DNA of 64,000 nucleotides from Sycobia sp. Sy_11 (GCA_018907035.1 JACCIC010000002.1:6567001-6631000), one strand, 5' to 3'; positions 21,115 to 33,544 are shown, counted from the stretch's first letter. Notes: generated by a model from the sequence alone, not told the origin. Numbers and translations: made by a program.

Positions 21115-21984
21115 CATGCACTATTCACGCATTGTTACAAAACACTAAACAGCCAGCGAAGAAATGATCGTACAAGGGTTGTCAAGGTCACAATCGAGAG
21201 AGTAGGGATCTACTATTACGGCGGCAGAGTTACAGGTTCGTAGTGTTACCATAGGTCGAGAAATAAAATCGGTTGCATTGCTTAATTGTCTGACCACGTA
21301 TATATATATATTAAGCTGATCACAGCAGTCATTTGTATGGTAACATTTTTTTCCATCTAAATATTGAATTAAGATTAAGTCAAATTAATTATTTAAAAAT
21401 AAACATAAATATGTTTTCTTAAGATTTTGCTAATCTACTGAACAATATTACATTAATTAATATTACGTAATCAGTTGCCTATTAATTCTATACTGTTTTA
21501 TTATAAATATGTTAAATCAAAAGAACAATTAAAAACTCATTTTTAATAATACTTATATTAAATATGAATGTAATAGACAATGACACAAAAATAGATTGTT
21601 ATCATATTGCTAGAAGTATTGAAAATTCTACAGAACGTTCTGAAATTTTACTGAATTATATGTATTTAGGTGTTTATTTTTATATAACGTGATGTTTCTT
21701 ACTACGTTATTTATCTAATCGTAGGACGTAATGATGATAGTACAATCAAATCTGTATTGCTGATTTTGAATAGTAGAGTTTAGATCGTGCACACTATATT
21801 CACATATATCAAATCGTAAGGAGTTAAAATAAAATACCATTATATATGCATGTAAATAATTCAACATTTTGATTTGCATAATCCAAATATTATTTTTAAA
21901 ATAGTTAAATTTGTATTTTTATTAGATTTTTTTTACATTACAATTTCTTTAGATTAAAGTTCTGGAAGAAAGTTATTTATCATA

Positions 21985-23703
21985 ATGGCAAAAGTATGTT
22001 TATTGGTTTTACTTACTTTTTTGATCTGTCTATCAACTGTTGAATCAGGTAAGTCACCTACATCAATTTTTTGACAAAAATTTTCTTCCATAAGATTTTA
22101 AGCATATGGAAATAGTTTTTAATGAAGATTTTAATTAAAATTTCAAATTTCGAAAGCCAACAAAAGATACTTATTATGAATTAGAATTAAATTATTATTA
22201 AATTTGAAGCAATAGTCGTAATGAATCATTATTAAGTTAGTCATTCTTTTATTCAGCTGATCTTTTCGAAAAAAACGACTTGTTTCTAATATAAAATTCA
22301 TCAATCGAATGATATTCGGGAAACTGCCAATTTTCAAAATGAAGCACGTAACGCAGTTTCACGAATTTAGCACGAATTAATTAGACTAAAAAATTTTATT
22401 TAACAGCCTGCGACAAAAAATACTGTAAGAAAAGCTGCAAGGAATTTCATCTCGGTGAAGGAGTATGCTATCGCGATAGCTGCGAATGTTGCAACAAATT
22501 AAGCACAGGCAATGCCTGCAAGAACTGGCTTTGGAAGTTCGTAAGTATATGATGGTACAATTTTTTTTTTTTTTTTTTTTTTTTTTTGAAATTCCCACAT
22601 AATTTCTTGTTATAAGAATTACAAAATTAACGTTGTACTTAGAGATACATTTATCGGTTTTCATTGTCTTTACACGTACTATATTATCATGATATATATA
22701 CTATAATTATCACGAGAGTCAGACTGTCCTTTTTTATAATCACCCCCCCCCCCCCATAGAACATTTGGTAGAAGGGCTAGTTCGATTACACTTTACTAAC
22801 ATTAGTATATTTATTATCTTTATTTTTATTATTTTTAATTATATTATTCTATAACGGCTGGGAGACCGATAACAGTATTCGTCAGTGCAGGAATTACGAA
22901 ATATAGTTATTTTAGAGCATGCTTCAGCTTCGATATCTTATCTAATCATTTATGATTATAGTCATACACTGTTAAAAATATTTTATGATTATAGTGATAA
23001 ATTTTTACTAATATTTATGATTATGGTGACTAATGAATATAAATAAATCTAGGTGTATTAAACACAAACATATGAAGAAAAAAATTATCTAAAAAATATT
23101 TGTGTACTTTGTCTGTTACTGTTACGATAGTTATTAGTTAGCTAATATAATATTTACAATAGTTTATACTATAAAGTCTAAGCAAATATTGCAATATTTA
23201 AAAATAATATTATTACAGTATAGGCTGATGGTAATATTGTTCATATAATTTTAATTTGTATAAATTTATTATTTCAATAAATTCAAGTTACATTATGTTA
23301 ATAAATCACATTTATTTATAAATAAATACTTTTACACTAATTCATTTCGATCCTTTTAATAAATAATTAAAATCTCGTTCGTTCAAATTTTAATTTTATA
23401 ATCAAAATAAAATAATATTTTTTAGTCGAAACTGATGTTAGTAATAAGATTAAAAATAACACATATAATTTATTGTATTTAATATTATTATAACAATGAG
23501 TACATGGGAAGCTTAAAAAAAATTTTAACAGGATACTTTTTTATTTTTTGTTAGACACATAAAATAACATCCAGCATTTTGAAAATTCCGAAAAATCCGA
23601 AAATTTCGAAAATGACGACAATGCCGATAATGCCGAACATACCGAAGATGCAGAAACTGTCAAAAATGCTGAAAATGCCGGAAATTTGAAATTATTCGAG
23701 TAA
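21985..23703 (+). CDS. Peptide gene C: secreted 8-cysteine CSab/defensin-like precursor with optional repeat tail
   Basis: Exon 1 is 21985-22048 (donor GTAAGT) and exon 2 is 22407-22540 (acceptor TTAACAG, donor GTAAGT); the first intron is phase 1 as in gene A. Residues 1-21 form a signal peptide ending VES. Cysteines at 23, 28, 32, 42, 47, 49, 50 and 59 give C-x4-C-x3-C-x9-C-x4-C-x-C-C-x8-C, with G-x-C at 40-42. The core is basic (many Lys). If the second intron is retained, translation ends at TGA 22550-22552 (69 aa). If spliced to the acceptor at 23554 (pyrimidine-rich ...TTTTTTGTTAG) the tail is 44 residues rich in Lys, Met, Ile and Pro (stop 23687). If spliced to the AG at 23574 the tail is 42 residues rich in Glu, Asp and Asn (stop 23701-23703). 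AATAAA lies at 23807. There is no spacer between signal and core, unlike gene A. Likely an antimicrobial or venom-type peptide; function not shown. Confidence 0.7.
22561..22587 (+). repeat. Poly(T) run
   Basis: 27 T in the second intron of gene C, 20 bp after the donor. A poly(C) run of 13 bases follows at 22743-22755. Confidence 0.95.
23581..23688 (+). repeat. Twelve degenerate 9-bp units in the last exon of gene C
   Basis: The consensus unit is GAAAATGCC. All twelve units keep the 9-bp register without indels, so two frames remain open throughout: Glu-Asn-Ala type and Lys-Met-Pro type. The third frame has a stop. The absence of frame-disturbing indels in a diverged array suggests selection for coding. 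Confidence 0.85.
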
Positions 23704-23806
23704 GGTGGTAAAACTTAAAGTTGCAGAATAAGTAGATGTTTTCAAGAATTTATCATGACAATGACTTTGGTTTTATCAAAAGACTTTTGTCAACGATCAA
23801 ATGAAA

Positions 23807-23812
23807 AATAAA
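23807..23812 (+). terminator. Polyadenylation signal of peptide gene C
   Basis: AATAAA 104 bp after the downstream stop codon. Confidence 0.45.
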
Positions 23813-23819
23813 TACAACA

Positions 23820-24939
23820 AAATGAACAAAATCAAAAAACAATTTACAACGGAATGTGAATCTTCAAATGCGCATGCGTTTAAAAGTAAGAGAGAATGGC
23901 ACAAAATGTGAATGAGTCATAGAATCCAAAATGGCTGAATTAAAAATTCTGTCGGTATGCTTCAAATGGACTGATCTTATTATATTTAAGAAATTACTGT
24001 ATGCTGTATAAAGTTTGTAGTCTTCACTATTTGTTTGGTTTTTATTTATTCTATGTAAACATTTCAAATAAATCTTTTGAATAAGATCCAAGGTATAAGG
24101 ATTTCAACAAAGAAATGGTAAGAATATAAATCTAATTGTAAAGGAGGCAGTTTACATCAAAGTTTTCTGGACCCAGACTCCATAAATCCTTGCCATATTA
24201 ATTTTTTTTTAATCCGAGGTTAAGCATATTAATAAGTCGCAGAACATATCTACTTTACCAGTACAGTTTTCCAAGAATGCGGACATAAATAAAATACTGA
24301 GAAATGCAAAAAATAAACGCTTTGAACACAAGTCATGCCTAGCTATCGGCCTTGCCAGACATGTCGATATTTATTAATGAATTTTGACAAAAAAGAAACG
24401 AATTGAAATGTTTTAACGCGATATCCATTGTCTTAGTTTTGGTCATATTTTTGGCGAGGAGAGTAGCGGAGAACGCTTTTATACATTGAAAAATTTAGGA
24501 ACTTTTTTGCAAATTATATAAGATTCTTGTAGAGACATTTTTCCATTAAAAGTCAATATTATCTCAGTAAATGAATGAACTGTCCTTGCTGTTCAAGTTG
24601 AGAAGGGTGATAGATACACTCTACTTTGAACTCTATACGTAAAATGATAATGATAGATAAAAGTTCCGCGAATAAATATATTTTCCTTATTCTATATTAC
24701 AAATCACGAGTTGATCGATTGATTCCGGTTCTTATTAGGAACAATATAGTCTTGATCTAGCACCCAAAAAATTTTTTACAAATCTCATTACAATTTTCAG
24801 CTTCGCATCGGGTCGCAAACCTCTCGTTTTGTAAATAAAGACTTCCTCTACCTTGTAAGAAATATACTATTCTAAAAACCAGTCCAGCTGATGATAATAA
24901 TGAAACCGACAGGCTTCCGACCGAGAGGCTTGTGAGGAA
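23820..24939. other. AT-rich DNA, no gene seen
   Basis: Frequent stops in all frames. Short open frames (for example minus 23864-24091) have no signal peptide, domain or splice context. The last part may be the 5' region of the Jockey-like relic that follows. Confidence 0.45.
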
Positions 24940-26330
24940 GTTTTCTCAATGTTATCTCTTTTCGAGCTCACATTGGACTAATTCGCGATTGTTTAATGAT
25001 GTCAATTATGGTCTTGCACCTCAGGATCATAGCATGAATGGAGGTTAGGTTGCCCTATATTATCAAAACGGTTTTAGGTTGAATTTATTGTTGTACAGAA
25101 AGAGTACAGTAAGGGGTAAGCCTGAAAGTCCAGAATTTAGGTTCTGTGAATTGCAAGAAGGAAATGTACCTTTCATATTCGTTGCAATCCTTACTAGGCA
25201 ATCCTTAATATAGCTTTACTGACGATTCTGTTTTTTACATATATTTATTATACTCACGTTCGATTTCAGTCACAATATCACTGTGGGTCACATTAATCTT
25301 TTAAATAACGTTTTTAAATACGTAAACTAGCAGGCGAATTGTTCTTACAACTAGTGTCATATCTGGAAACGAATATTACATCTACGTTCAGCATTTGGAT
25401 TGATGTAATATTTATCAAGGCAGTTATAAAATCATAAGTAACCTAATGATTTTTCTCCCATCTCAATCTTTAATTTCCTCTTTAACATTCTTCAATAATT
25501 AATATAAAATAGATTATCAAATTCATTACTCAAAACTTCATCTTTGATGAAATGTAATGTGGTTTCGATATAAGTTGTATACCGAGACTGCCGTAATATT
25601 GGTATACAAGAATATTGGGGATAATATAAAGAAGAGTCTTCTAACCATCATGCTACAATTAGACTTCTGTAAGGCTTTTGATACAGTTTTTTATGCTATT
25701 GTATTCACGAATTTATTCGTTATTGATAGTTCTACATAAGTCATACTGTGGTTAAAATCGTAATTCTCTAACACAAAATAATTTAGCCTTGTCTTCAGTG
25801 GAGAAATGTAAAACTTTATCAGTGCGAATATTGGAGTTCCTGAAGGATCTGTTCTTAGGCCATATTCTTTTCTCGATTTATATTAACGACATTGGTAACC
25901 ATATGTTTCAACTTTTCAAATATGTTTTCTATGCTCATAAACTTCAGATCTTCTTGCAATCCTCTTGAAAGACTTCCGATGTTGCCATTGCCCAACTAAG
26001 ACTTTAAGCCATTAAGATCTACCTATTGGTTATTTAAAATCAGCTTAAGCTAAACATAAAAAAAAGTTAAGGCTAGTACTTTTCGGATACCATGCTTATA
26101 AACTTCTTCCAAATGGAACTGAGACGTAATCTTACTATAAGCTCAATTTTTGCATTCCAAGACTCTGTAGTCAGATTAGCTATCGAATTGGATAGCAAAC
26201 GCCTATGGAAAAATGATTACCTCAATATTTCTCAACCATGATTATTGCTTGTGTATTCTTATCGATCATACTGGAAAGATGCAAAATAAATTATAAATTA
26301 AAATTATATTGGTATTTTAATTCTGCTTAT
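24940..26330 (+). mobile_element. Jockey-like non-LTR retrotransposon relic (endonuclease + reverse transcriptase)
   Basis: Across shifting frames, 24975-25205 shows an endonuclease segment: LFNDVNYGL, then MNGG...VALYYQNGFRLNLLL, then KPESPEFRFCELQEGN and FVAIL. 25555-25740 gives a reverse transcriptase start: TETAVI, then LLTIMLQLDFCKAFDTV (motif A). Motif B follows at about 25835 (GVPEGSVL), then SIYINDIGN and a remnant of the active-site motif at about 25920-25945 (FYAHKLQIF, where intact elements have ADD). LKLNIKKS and a C-terminal DYC...L follow to about 26300. Several frameshifts and stops are present and both Asp of motif C are lost, so it is inactive. Confidence 0.7.
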
Positions 26331-28700
26331 TAATTTATATTGGTATAGTATAATAAAACTTACGATGGCTTACGGTGGGATAAGCTGTCCACGATGCAAA
26401 TTACTATTAATGTTTAACTAACTTATCTACTTAAATTTTACTCAAGTTATATTATATACGTGGTAATTCCGTACCGCTAACCACCTTACAACACTACAAG
26501 TGGGTGCTTAGTGAATCGTTTCATATCACATAAGCATATTTTTCGAATCCTCTCCTTCAAACCAATCGTAATCATATAATTGGAACACGGTTTTTTTAAT
26601 TATTTTCTTATAGAACCAACCTATAAGTAATCATTCGATTTTCTCTAGCTTCTCTTAAATTTAATTTCACAGTCGAGAATGCAAATTTCTTCATAATTCT
26701 CTATGACTATAATTATGCTCCTCTGTCTTATCTTCTCTCTCACTCTGAATATACTTTTTCTATTATAGTATATTTTTTTATAATAAATTCAATAATGGTG
26801 GTATCTTAATTATATTTTTTTTATTCTGTAAAATCTGTACATTATAATATACATTAACCAAATTGTAATTAAAATGTAATTATTTATCTATCTATCTATG
26901 TATCTCTTTGATAAAAAAATATAATAGTTATATAATGAGAATAGTAGGTGTCGTAAGGTTTCTTCATTTTTTATAAAAAAGAATTTTTAAAATCAATTGT
27001 TGTAAGATTTTTATCAGTTCTGACAATAGGACTGCATCTAGTAAATTATAATTGTAATTTTATTTTTTTAAGACTATAATTGTTATATTTTTAAAGACAT
27101 TGGTCAACACAAATATGTCTTGTTCTGATTAGTAATATGTAATTTTTCAAATAGGTCAGTAAGTTTTAATTCATTTGTAATCTATTAACATATTTCCGAA
27201 CAATGTATCTATTACATATTTTTCTTATTGCGTTACTATGACCTTTCATATTATTGTAATGAAATATTTGAATAGTTGATTATTTTCTTATATACTCTAC
27301 GGTGTATAATGTATAAAAAAAACGATTGTAGCATCATACATAAGCATCTATGACAATGGGACGCTGGCAATTGTGCCGCAAGTCTTTTTTATTATTTTAA
27401 AATAAAATTTTATTTTAATAACATAAATTGTTACAAATATATGTATATGGAATTCTAAGGATCGACTCATCAATATTTTCAGAATTATATGTTTGATCAC
27501 TGAACCATGAATCAAGCCACTTTCTTACAAATCGGCAGAATAAATAATTTTTTGCATTTCTTCCGTTGTAATGAAAATGTTTTGCTAAAGAATTTCAATT
27601 GATCTTTCTATTGCGCTAAAAAAACACTTCAGAAATTTGTCTATTTTACCAACCTTGTTGTAGTACAAGCGCTTAAGGACTTGGATGGAATCGTGCTTGA
27701 TTTAGATATCAAACTATTTTTAACGCTTTCATATATATATGCTTGAAATTTAACGCATTGAGATATATATATATATATGAAAGTGGTAACATGATTTATT
27801 TGGAAGAATGTGCGTATATTCGAAAAGTGCCATTATGCTTTATGCGCATAAAAACTGTAATTAGGTAAGTTCGAAGAAGCACGCGTATCTGAAGGTACGG
27901 AGCGAGTTATAGAGTGAGGAGCGAGACTAAATGGAGAAAAGAAGTTTTGTAACGACGATCGAGTGAAGATATCAATCGTGTTTCCATTGTAATTTTATTA
28001 TAAAAGCATTCGGTTGTAATATTGTGCTTTTAACTTTAGCAATTAATATTATTTCAAATAAAAGTAAAAGTGTTATTTCTTTATAATGATACCCCGCAAA
28101 TATACTGATACCCCGCATGTACATTCTAAAATATTGTGAATTCATCTCATTGCTCAAAATATAACAATTTTAATGTTTACTGTAAAAACACTTTTTTTGA
28201 TGTAAGAAGTTATAGGTTGCATTATAATTTTGGATAACGCAGGGACGAGTAGGCCAATTACTTTCTTGCACCATAATTATTTATATTATTTCTCAAAATA
28301 ACCTAATAAATAATATTATTCCAATATTCCATTATATGTATTCATTAAAGATTAGTAAAATGATGGCGCTACTGAATAATACCAGAATCTATTTTGCGTC
28401 GCAGTCATAACAACTTGGAGTATTAATAACGACTAGACTTATTTATCTTTGCCTCAAATTCGGAATCTTGCGATCGCTTATCTTCCCCTGAACATCGACG
28501 AGCACACCGACGTGCACTAATACCCGGGCAATATTTGTTCGATAAAGATCCAAGCGCCCCTTTTTCGAGCGATCGATTGCCCACTAACACGTCCTCATTT
28601 GGCTGCCATTTGAAAATAGCTTATACCCACTTTCTACAGAATTATCAAAAACTATAAGAATAAAAAACTATTGAACATGAAAAATAAAACCCAAAAAATA
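26331..28700. other. AT-rich intergenic DNA, no gene seen
   Basis: Long A/T stretches, a short (TA)n near 27760-27777, and a CTAT repeat near 26885-26905. No frame over 61 codons and no splice-flanked conserved block. GC content rises from about 28440 towards the promoter region that follows. Confidence 0.5.
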
Positions 28701-28707
28701 TATAACG

Positions 28708-28741
<34 letters not shown>

Positions 28742-29011
28742 GAATCATACGAACGGCGGCAAAGGGACGACGCGTTCGCGACACGGTCCACGGCCGTACT
28801 GCGGCGTTCGTATAGGCGCAAAGTCGCTGCGAGCGAGGGAGCGCACCGTCGACGCGCCGACTGGAATCCACCGAGACGTGGCGGGGGCGAACGAGGTCAG
28901 GAACTGCGCGCTTACGGCAGTGCGCCGCGAGGGGTTGAGTGCGAGAGGGAGAGAGATATCGAAGGATATACCTGCCGCATATTCCCGCATACGTATGTGC
29001 GTGTGCATGAT

Positions 29012-29044
<33 letters not shown>

Positions 29045-29437
29045 AGTACACACTCGCGCGCAGCTAGAAAGAAGCTCGAAACGAGGGAGTGGAGGGGGAC
29101 GGGGCGCGCGCGCACGCGAAAGGTGGTGGAAAGGGCGCGGGAGGCGAAGGGGAGGGGTTGGCGAGCGAGCGCGAAAGGTGAAACGTATCGCGGCGCACGG
29201 GGGCAGCGGCAGTCGGCCGTCGACGGCGACGTTTCCCGGTTGCTTCGAGCGCGCGGAGCCCCGCGTGTGTGCCCTCCCTCGTGTTTGCCTCGCGGTTATA
29301 TCTGCCCCCTTTCCCCGTCGTCACTTCATCGGATCCCCTCCCCCCCGCGGGAAAGTGGTGCGCGTAACGCGTCGGAGTGAGAGTGATAGATAGATAGATA
29401 AAGAGAGAGAGAGAGAGAGAGAGAAGAGATCGTCGAC

Positions 29438-29443
29438 CACGTG
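29438..29443. promoter_or_regulatory. CACGTG E-box
   Basis: A palindromic CACGTG just downstream of the (GA)n array in the CpG-rich region, about 700 bp upstream of the coding ATG. This is the site class of bHLH factors such as Clock/Cycle and Myc/Max. A single 6-mer is weak evidence. Confidence 0.3.
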
Positions 29444-29793
29444 CTCCAGAGTGCCGATTCGCTGTAACATCTTTGGGGTTGTGGTGTTGAGACCTCTTTT
29501 TCTTCCCTGAGCCCTGGCTTTTCATGCAATCGGTGGTGAAAAATCGGAGCGAGATCGGTCCGCAGGCGCGCGAAGCAGTGCGGTTGCTTCGCTTCAGATT
29601 TGTTTTTTTTTTTTTGGGTTTTCTGTACTAGTTACCAATTACCCTTTTTACATTGCCAAAACTTATAAAGTCTGCCCGTGTGAGTGTTTGTGTACGCCGA
29701 TCCGTTCGCCGCCCATCCACGGTGAATGAATAACTTCGATTTTTCCACTTCCACGATCTCAAAAGTGCCGCCGCGATTTTGATAGAGGAGCGA

Positions 29794-29839
<46 letters not shown>

Positions 29840-29939
29840 GGGAGAAGGAAGACGAGCGGTAATACAACAACGCGAGTGCGTATATGTGTGCGCGGAGTGA
29901 GGCCAATAGGTGACAGATCCGGCCCGTTTCGCGGCTGAC

Positions 29940-30023
29940 ATGCGAAGCCGCCCGGGCGAGCGCAGCCGGCGCGTCGGCGGTCCCCATCGGCGATCGGCCC
30001 GGCTCGGCGACGACGCGCCCTAG
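29940..30023 (+). other. Upstream ORF of 27 codons
   Basis: ATG 29940 to TAG 30021-30023, Arg/Gly/Pro-rich, ending 119 nt before the main ATG. If the leader includes it, it could lower translation of the main frame. Its composition simply follows the CpG-rich leader. Confidence 0.35.
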
Positions 30024-30142
30024 GCCGCGCGGAGGCCGGCGCGTCAACGAGCAAAACGAGGGCGGACGACGAGCGAGCGAGGGAAGGAAGGACGGCCAGG
30101 GGTGAGACGGAAAAGAGGAAAGTGCGAAGGAAGACGGAGAAG

Positions 30143-30347
30143 ATGACGATGACGGCGTCCTCGCCGAGCGATCGGTGGCGGCGGCCGCTCGGCGCGCTGC
30201 CGCTGCTCCTGGCGTTGGCGGTGGCCACGTGGTGGCCGACGGGCCGGGCCAGCGAGTTCCCGGAGCGCGAGTGCTGCGACCCGATCTATCCGGTGCCGGA
30301 GCCGACGAGCAGGATGCCGACGATGCCGACGCCGACCGGGAAGAGCG
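30143..30347 (+). CDS. First coding exon of an unrecognised secreted or membrane protein (partial)
   Basis: ATG 30143 opens a 68-codon exon ending at AGCG|GTGAGT (donor 30348), phase 1. Residues 1-13 are an N-region with an Arg pair, 14-31 a hydrophobic Leu/Ala core, followed by a small-residue cleavage site at about 36-37 (GRAS). The mature part starts with acidic residues, then two adjacent cysteines in ERECCDPIYPVPEP, then a Pro/Thr/Met-rich linker. Codon third positions are strongly G/C, unlike the flanking intron. No upstream ATG in this frame was seen. The rest of the protein must lie in later exons; none is convincing within the next 33 kb. Family not recognised. It could be a cell-surface receptor, adhesion molecule or secreted factor. 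Confidence 0.75.
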
Positions 30348-33300
30348 GTGAGTCGCTTCTTTCCGTGCCGATTTTCTATTTCTTTCTTCAATTTTTTTTT
30401 TTTTTTTTTTTTGATGAAGGGGGTGAGGGGCATTTGGGGGCGTTTGGGGGACGAGAGGTGGATTATTTGGGTTTCGTGGGTAGCGTCGACGGTGGAAATA
30501 CTTGAGAGCTATTTTACACGTAGAGGGGATGTGTTGTTGTGAAGAATGTTAGAAATAAGATGTATACGTATTTTTTTTGATAATAAAATGAAATTCACGC
30601 AGAGTTTTTCTTTTTAAAAGTGATTTGTGTGCACGCAATGTTGAAGATTTTCTGAGTGCCTACAATAGTTGTCAATACTCTATGAAATCTGAAAATCGGC
30701 TTTAAGTTGAAGTCAATTCTCTTGAAAAAACACGTTCGCAATTTGAAATATGTTTTGTTATAATACATATAAAAATGGCAGTTAAAGTTTTGTTATTTAT
30801 ACAGAAAAATTATCCCTACCCCGACGCAGCAGAACTTTGTACTTTTAAAAATATCCCATTAGATTATACTCAAAGTGAAATCATTGTCGAGCAGTGGTAT
30901 AATTCGCAGGATAATTCGTTTTACATTATACATTGTATCGTAAAATTTAGATTACGAAGAGTGAAAAAGAACTAACCAACGATGTAGCGATAGGGCTGCC
31001 CCTTTTATAAACTCGGGCAGGATATATTAGTGCGGACTGCAAGGCGAGCGAATTTAACGAGCATTTAAATTTATCGCAGTAATACCGCGTAGGGGCACAG
31101 AAGGATTTCAAGAATAAATTTTCAATCGCTTTTATTATTTTTTCCTTAATTGTAATTTACTCTCTTTTTACTGGACCTAAAAACTGTCAACAGAGTCTTG
31201 AAAATGGTAATGTATAGCTCGCAGTAACTCGGATCTGTTCGTAAATCATAGTATTATATGGATCGTGGCAACTGGTAAATTCCCAGTAATACGATTGTAT
31301 CGATAAATTCGTAATCAGACTAATAAGGATTTATTAGACGATCATTTAAGTAAATAATCCTTCAGAAAATTTTTACGAATTAATTGTTACTTACAATTTG
31401 GAATCTTCCAGATTCAACCAGATTTCTGGCTTCTTGGATTTTTAATCAACTTATCCACAATCTATACATATAAATAATACATATTAAATACAGACGTTTT
31501 CAAACATTAGCATATAGCGTGGCACACCTGTGATGTATTTATCGAGCTTATATACTCAACGATGGAATTTTTTGCCACTTGCGAGAGAGACGCGGGTACA
31601 TTTATCGTAAATCAAAGTGTCTTATACAAAATCGTGTACATTTTCTAAATGCTAATCGAGTTTTTATAGGAATTGAACTTGAAATTTACATAAAACTTCC
31701 GGTCGAAAAATATATTCGTGCCCAGCTGTGGAAACGTCGTCTCATGGACGACTTTCTAAATATGCCGGTAAAAAGTTTTTGCTATGCAAATGGCTAACAA
31801 AAATTTATTTCTTCTGAATTTTGCAAGAACGAAAAGAAACCACGATCGCGGTTTCTGTTGTCGAAACATTTAAGACGTTACTAATTATTACTTTACTTTT
31901 AACGCGAAAAAAATAACTCTTCTTAAAGCACAAAGCACTCTTCGTCTTTCTTTTCTGCACTGCGATCCTATTCACTTTTAAAGTCCCTTTTAAAAAACTA
32001 GTTTTTCATTGCATCCTTAGTTTGCCTTTATCCAATATTTCTTGCCTAACAATCATCTATTATTCTATTATCGTCGTTATTGGAGCTGTTCTAATCGGTT
32101 CTTTTTACGTACGTATAGTTTCACTATACGTGCAGCTTATTAAACACGGCCAACTTTGTGCCAGAGCTGTGTATTTTAAAATATTCGATATTGAAGAAAA
32201 TCGCTCACTCTCGAACGGTTGACGATCGCGATATTTGTATTGATAAGAAATTTGATAAATATCTATATTTTTATGAATATGTCTACATCTGTATGGTTAT
32301 AGAGGTTGGTGCAAGTAGAAAATTTCAATGTGCCTGTAATATCTGAATTGGACGAAATTTCAAAATATTCGCAGCAATATCATTAAAAATCATGCATTAA
32401 AAAATACGCGTTATAATTATATACAATAGAATTTTTGATAGCGCTGTTCGCGAAAAACTTAGATATAGCTGCGTGAGCTTATACTTAATTATGCGAGTTA
32501 TGTCGAGTATAAGCGAGTACGATAATCGAGCGAGTAGAATAATTTTAAGTGAAAACGGTACATGAAACGTGTTATAATCTTCATTAATTATTATTCATCA
32601 TTCTCGTTTCTAATTAAATAATTTCACGGTAAAAGTTAGACATGCATCCCTCATATACATATAAATATATATCATTTATCGATAAAGCAGTTTTAAAAAG
32701 TTCCTCTTTAAAAATGAGTTTTTGCTCCATTATTCATTTGTCAATTGCATTAGAAAAAAATATAGAAATAAACTAAATTCTAGTGACACCTTTTATATCA
32801 GAAAATAATATTTCAACAATTTTACGTTTACAGTTGAAATCGTCCAAATTTTCGTGTACAATATTTATGTTAAGCGAATCGCAAATTCGATACATATTTC
32901 ATCGCAAGCCACGAAAGCGACTATTTAACATAATTTCCGCGTAAAAGCGTTTTATTTCGCATGAAGCAGGAATGAAACAATTAATAATATATTAATTACC
33001 CCCCCCCTCCCTCCCGCCGATTCTGAATTACATCGCTTAATTTCGCGTTGTAAAATCGTTAGCTCGAATCCATTGCGCGCCGCAATCGTTACGTTTCGCC
33101 CGACCACACGTGCCGCTTACTACTGCTGGGGAGGAGGGGGCAATAAGCCAACGCGCGTCTACTTGCTATAAAATCACCGCAATCGTGGTTTTGAAAAAAA
33201 AGAAAAACCAAACGCGGATAATTTATCGAATTAATCAGGAGTAAAACTGACGTGTACGGCTTTTAAACAAAACAAAGAAAAAGGTCTTTCTTGCATCTTC

Positions 33301-33480
33301 TTCTTTTTTTATTTTTATACTGTACCCAAGCGTCGTGAATTATACATTTGCCCTGTCGTTTTACCGTGGATGGAATGGCGTGCGTTGAAAAAACTGTAAA
33401 ATAGAAAAAGAAAATTAATTAAAAAAAAGCGAAAGAAAAACGAACAAGTCTAACGCTTAGTTCAGACATGTGTGGAAAAT
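30348..33480. other. Start of long intron, AT-rich
   Basis: A poly(T) of 21 lies 44 bp into the intron (30392-30412). The rest is AT-rich, with a C-run at 33000-33008 and short frames such as 30775-30975 and 31579-31797 that lack signal, domain or paired splice sites. Confidence 0.5.
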
Positions 33481-33488
33481 ATTCATCA

Positions 33489-33544
<56 letters not shown>

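Larger units (their letters stand above)
28709..30142 (+). promoter_or_regulatory. CpG-rich promoter and 5' leader of the signal-peptide gene
   Basis: An abrupt switch from AT-rich to GC/CpG-rich DNA begins after a purine tract (28709-28742). The island holds a (TG)n-(CG)n run (29011-29042), a GATA run with a (GA)n (29390-29424), a second (GA)n (29798-29843) and a poly(T). No TATA box lies near the coding exon, which fits a broad CpG-type promoter. GA arrays are binding sites for GAGA factor/CLAMP-type proteins in insects. The transcription start cannot be fixed from sequence. Both strands carry long but low-complexity open frames here, typical of GC-rich simple sequence, and none is annotated. 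Confidence 0.55.

Noticed and set aside
28668..30505. Many overlapping open frames on both strands in the CpG-rich promoter
   Set aside because: Products of (TG)n, (GA)n and CpG-rich sequence. Only the exon at 30143-30347 has a signal peptide and a consensus donor.
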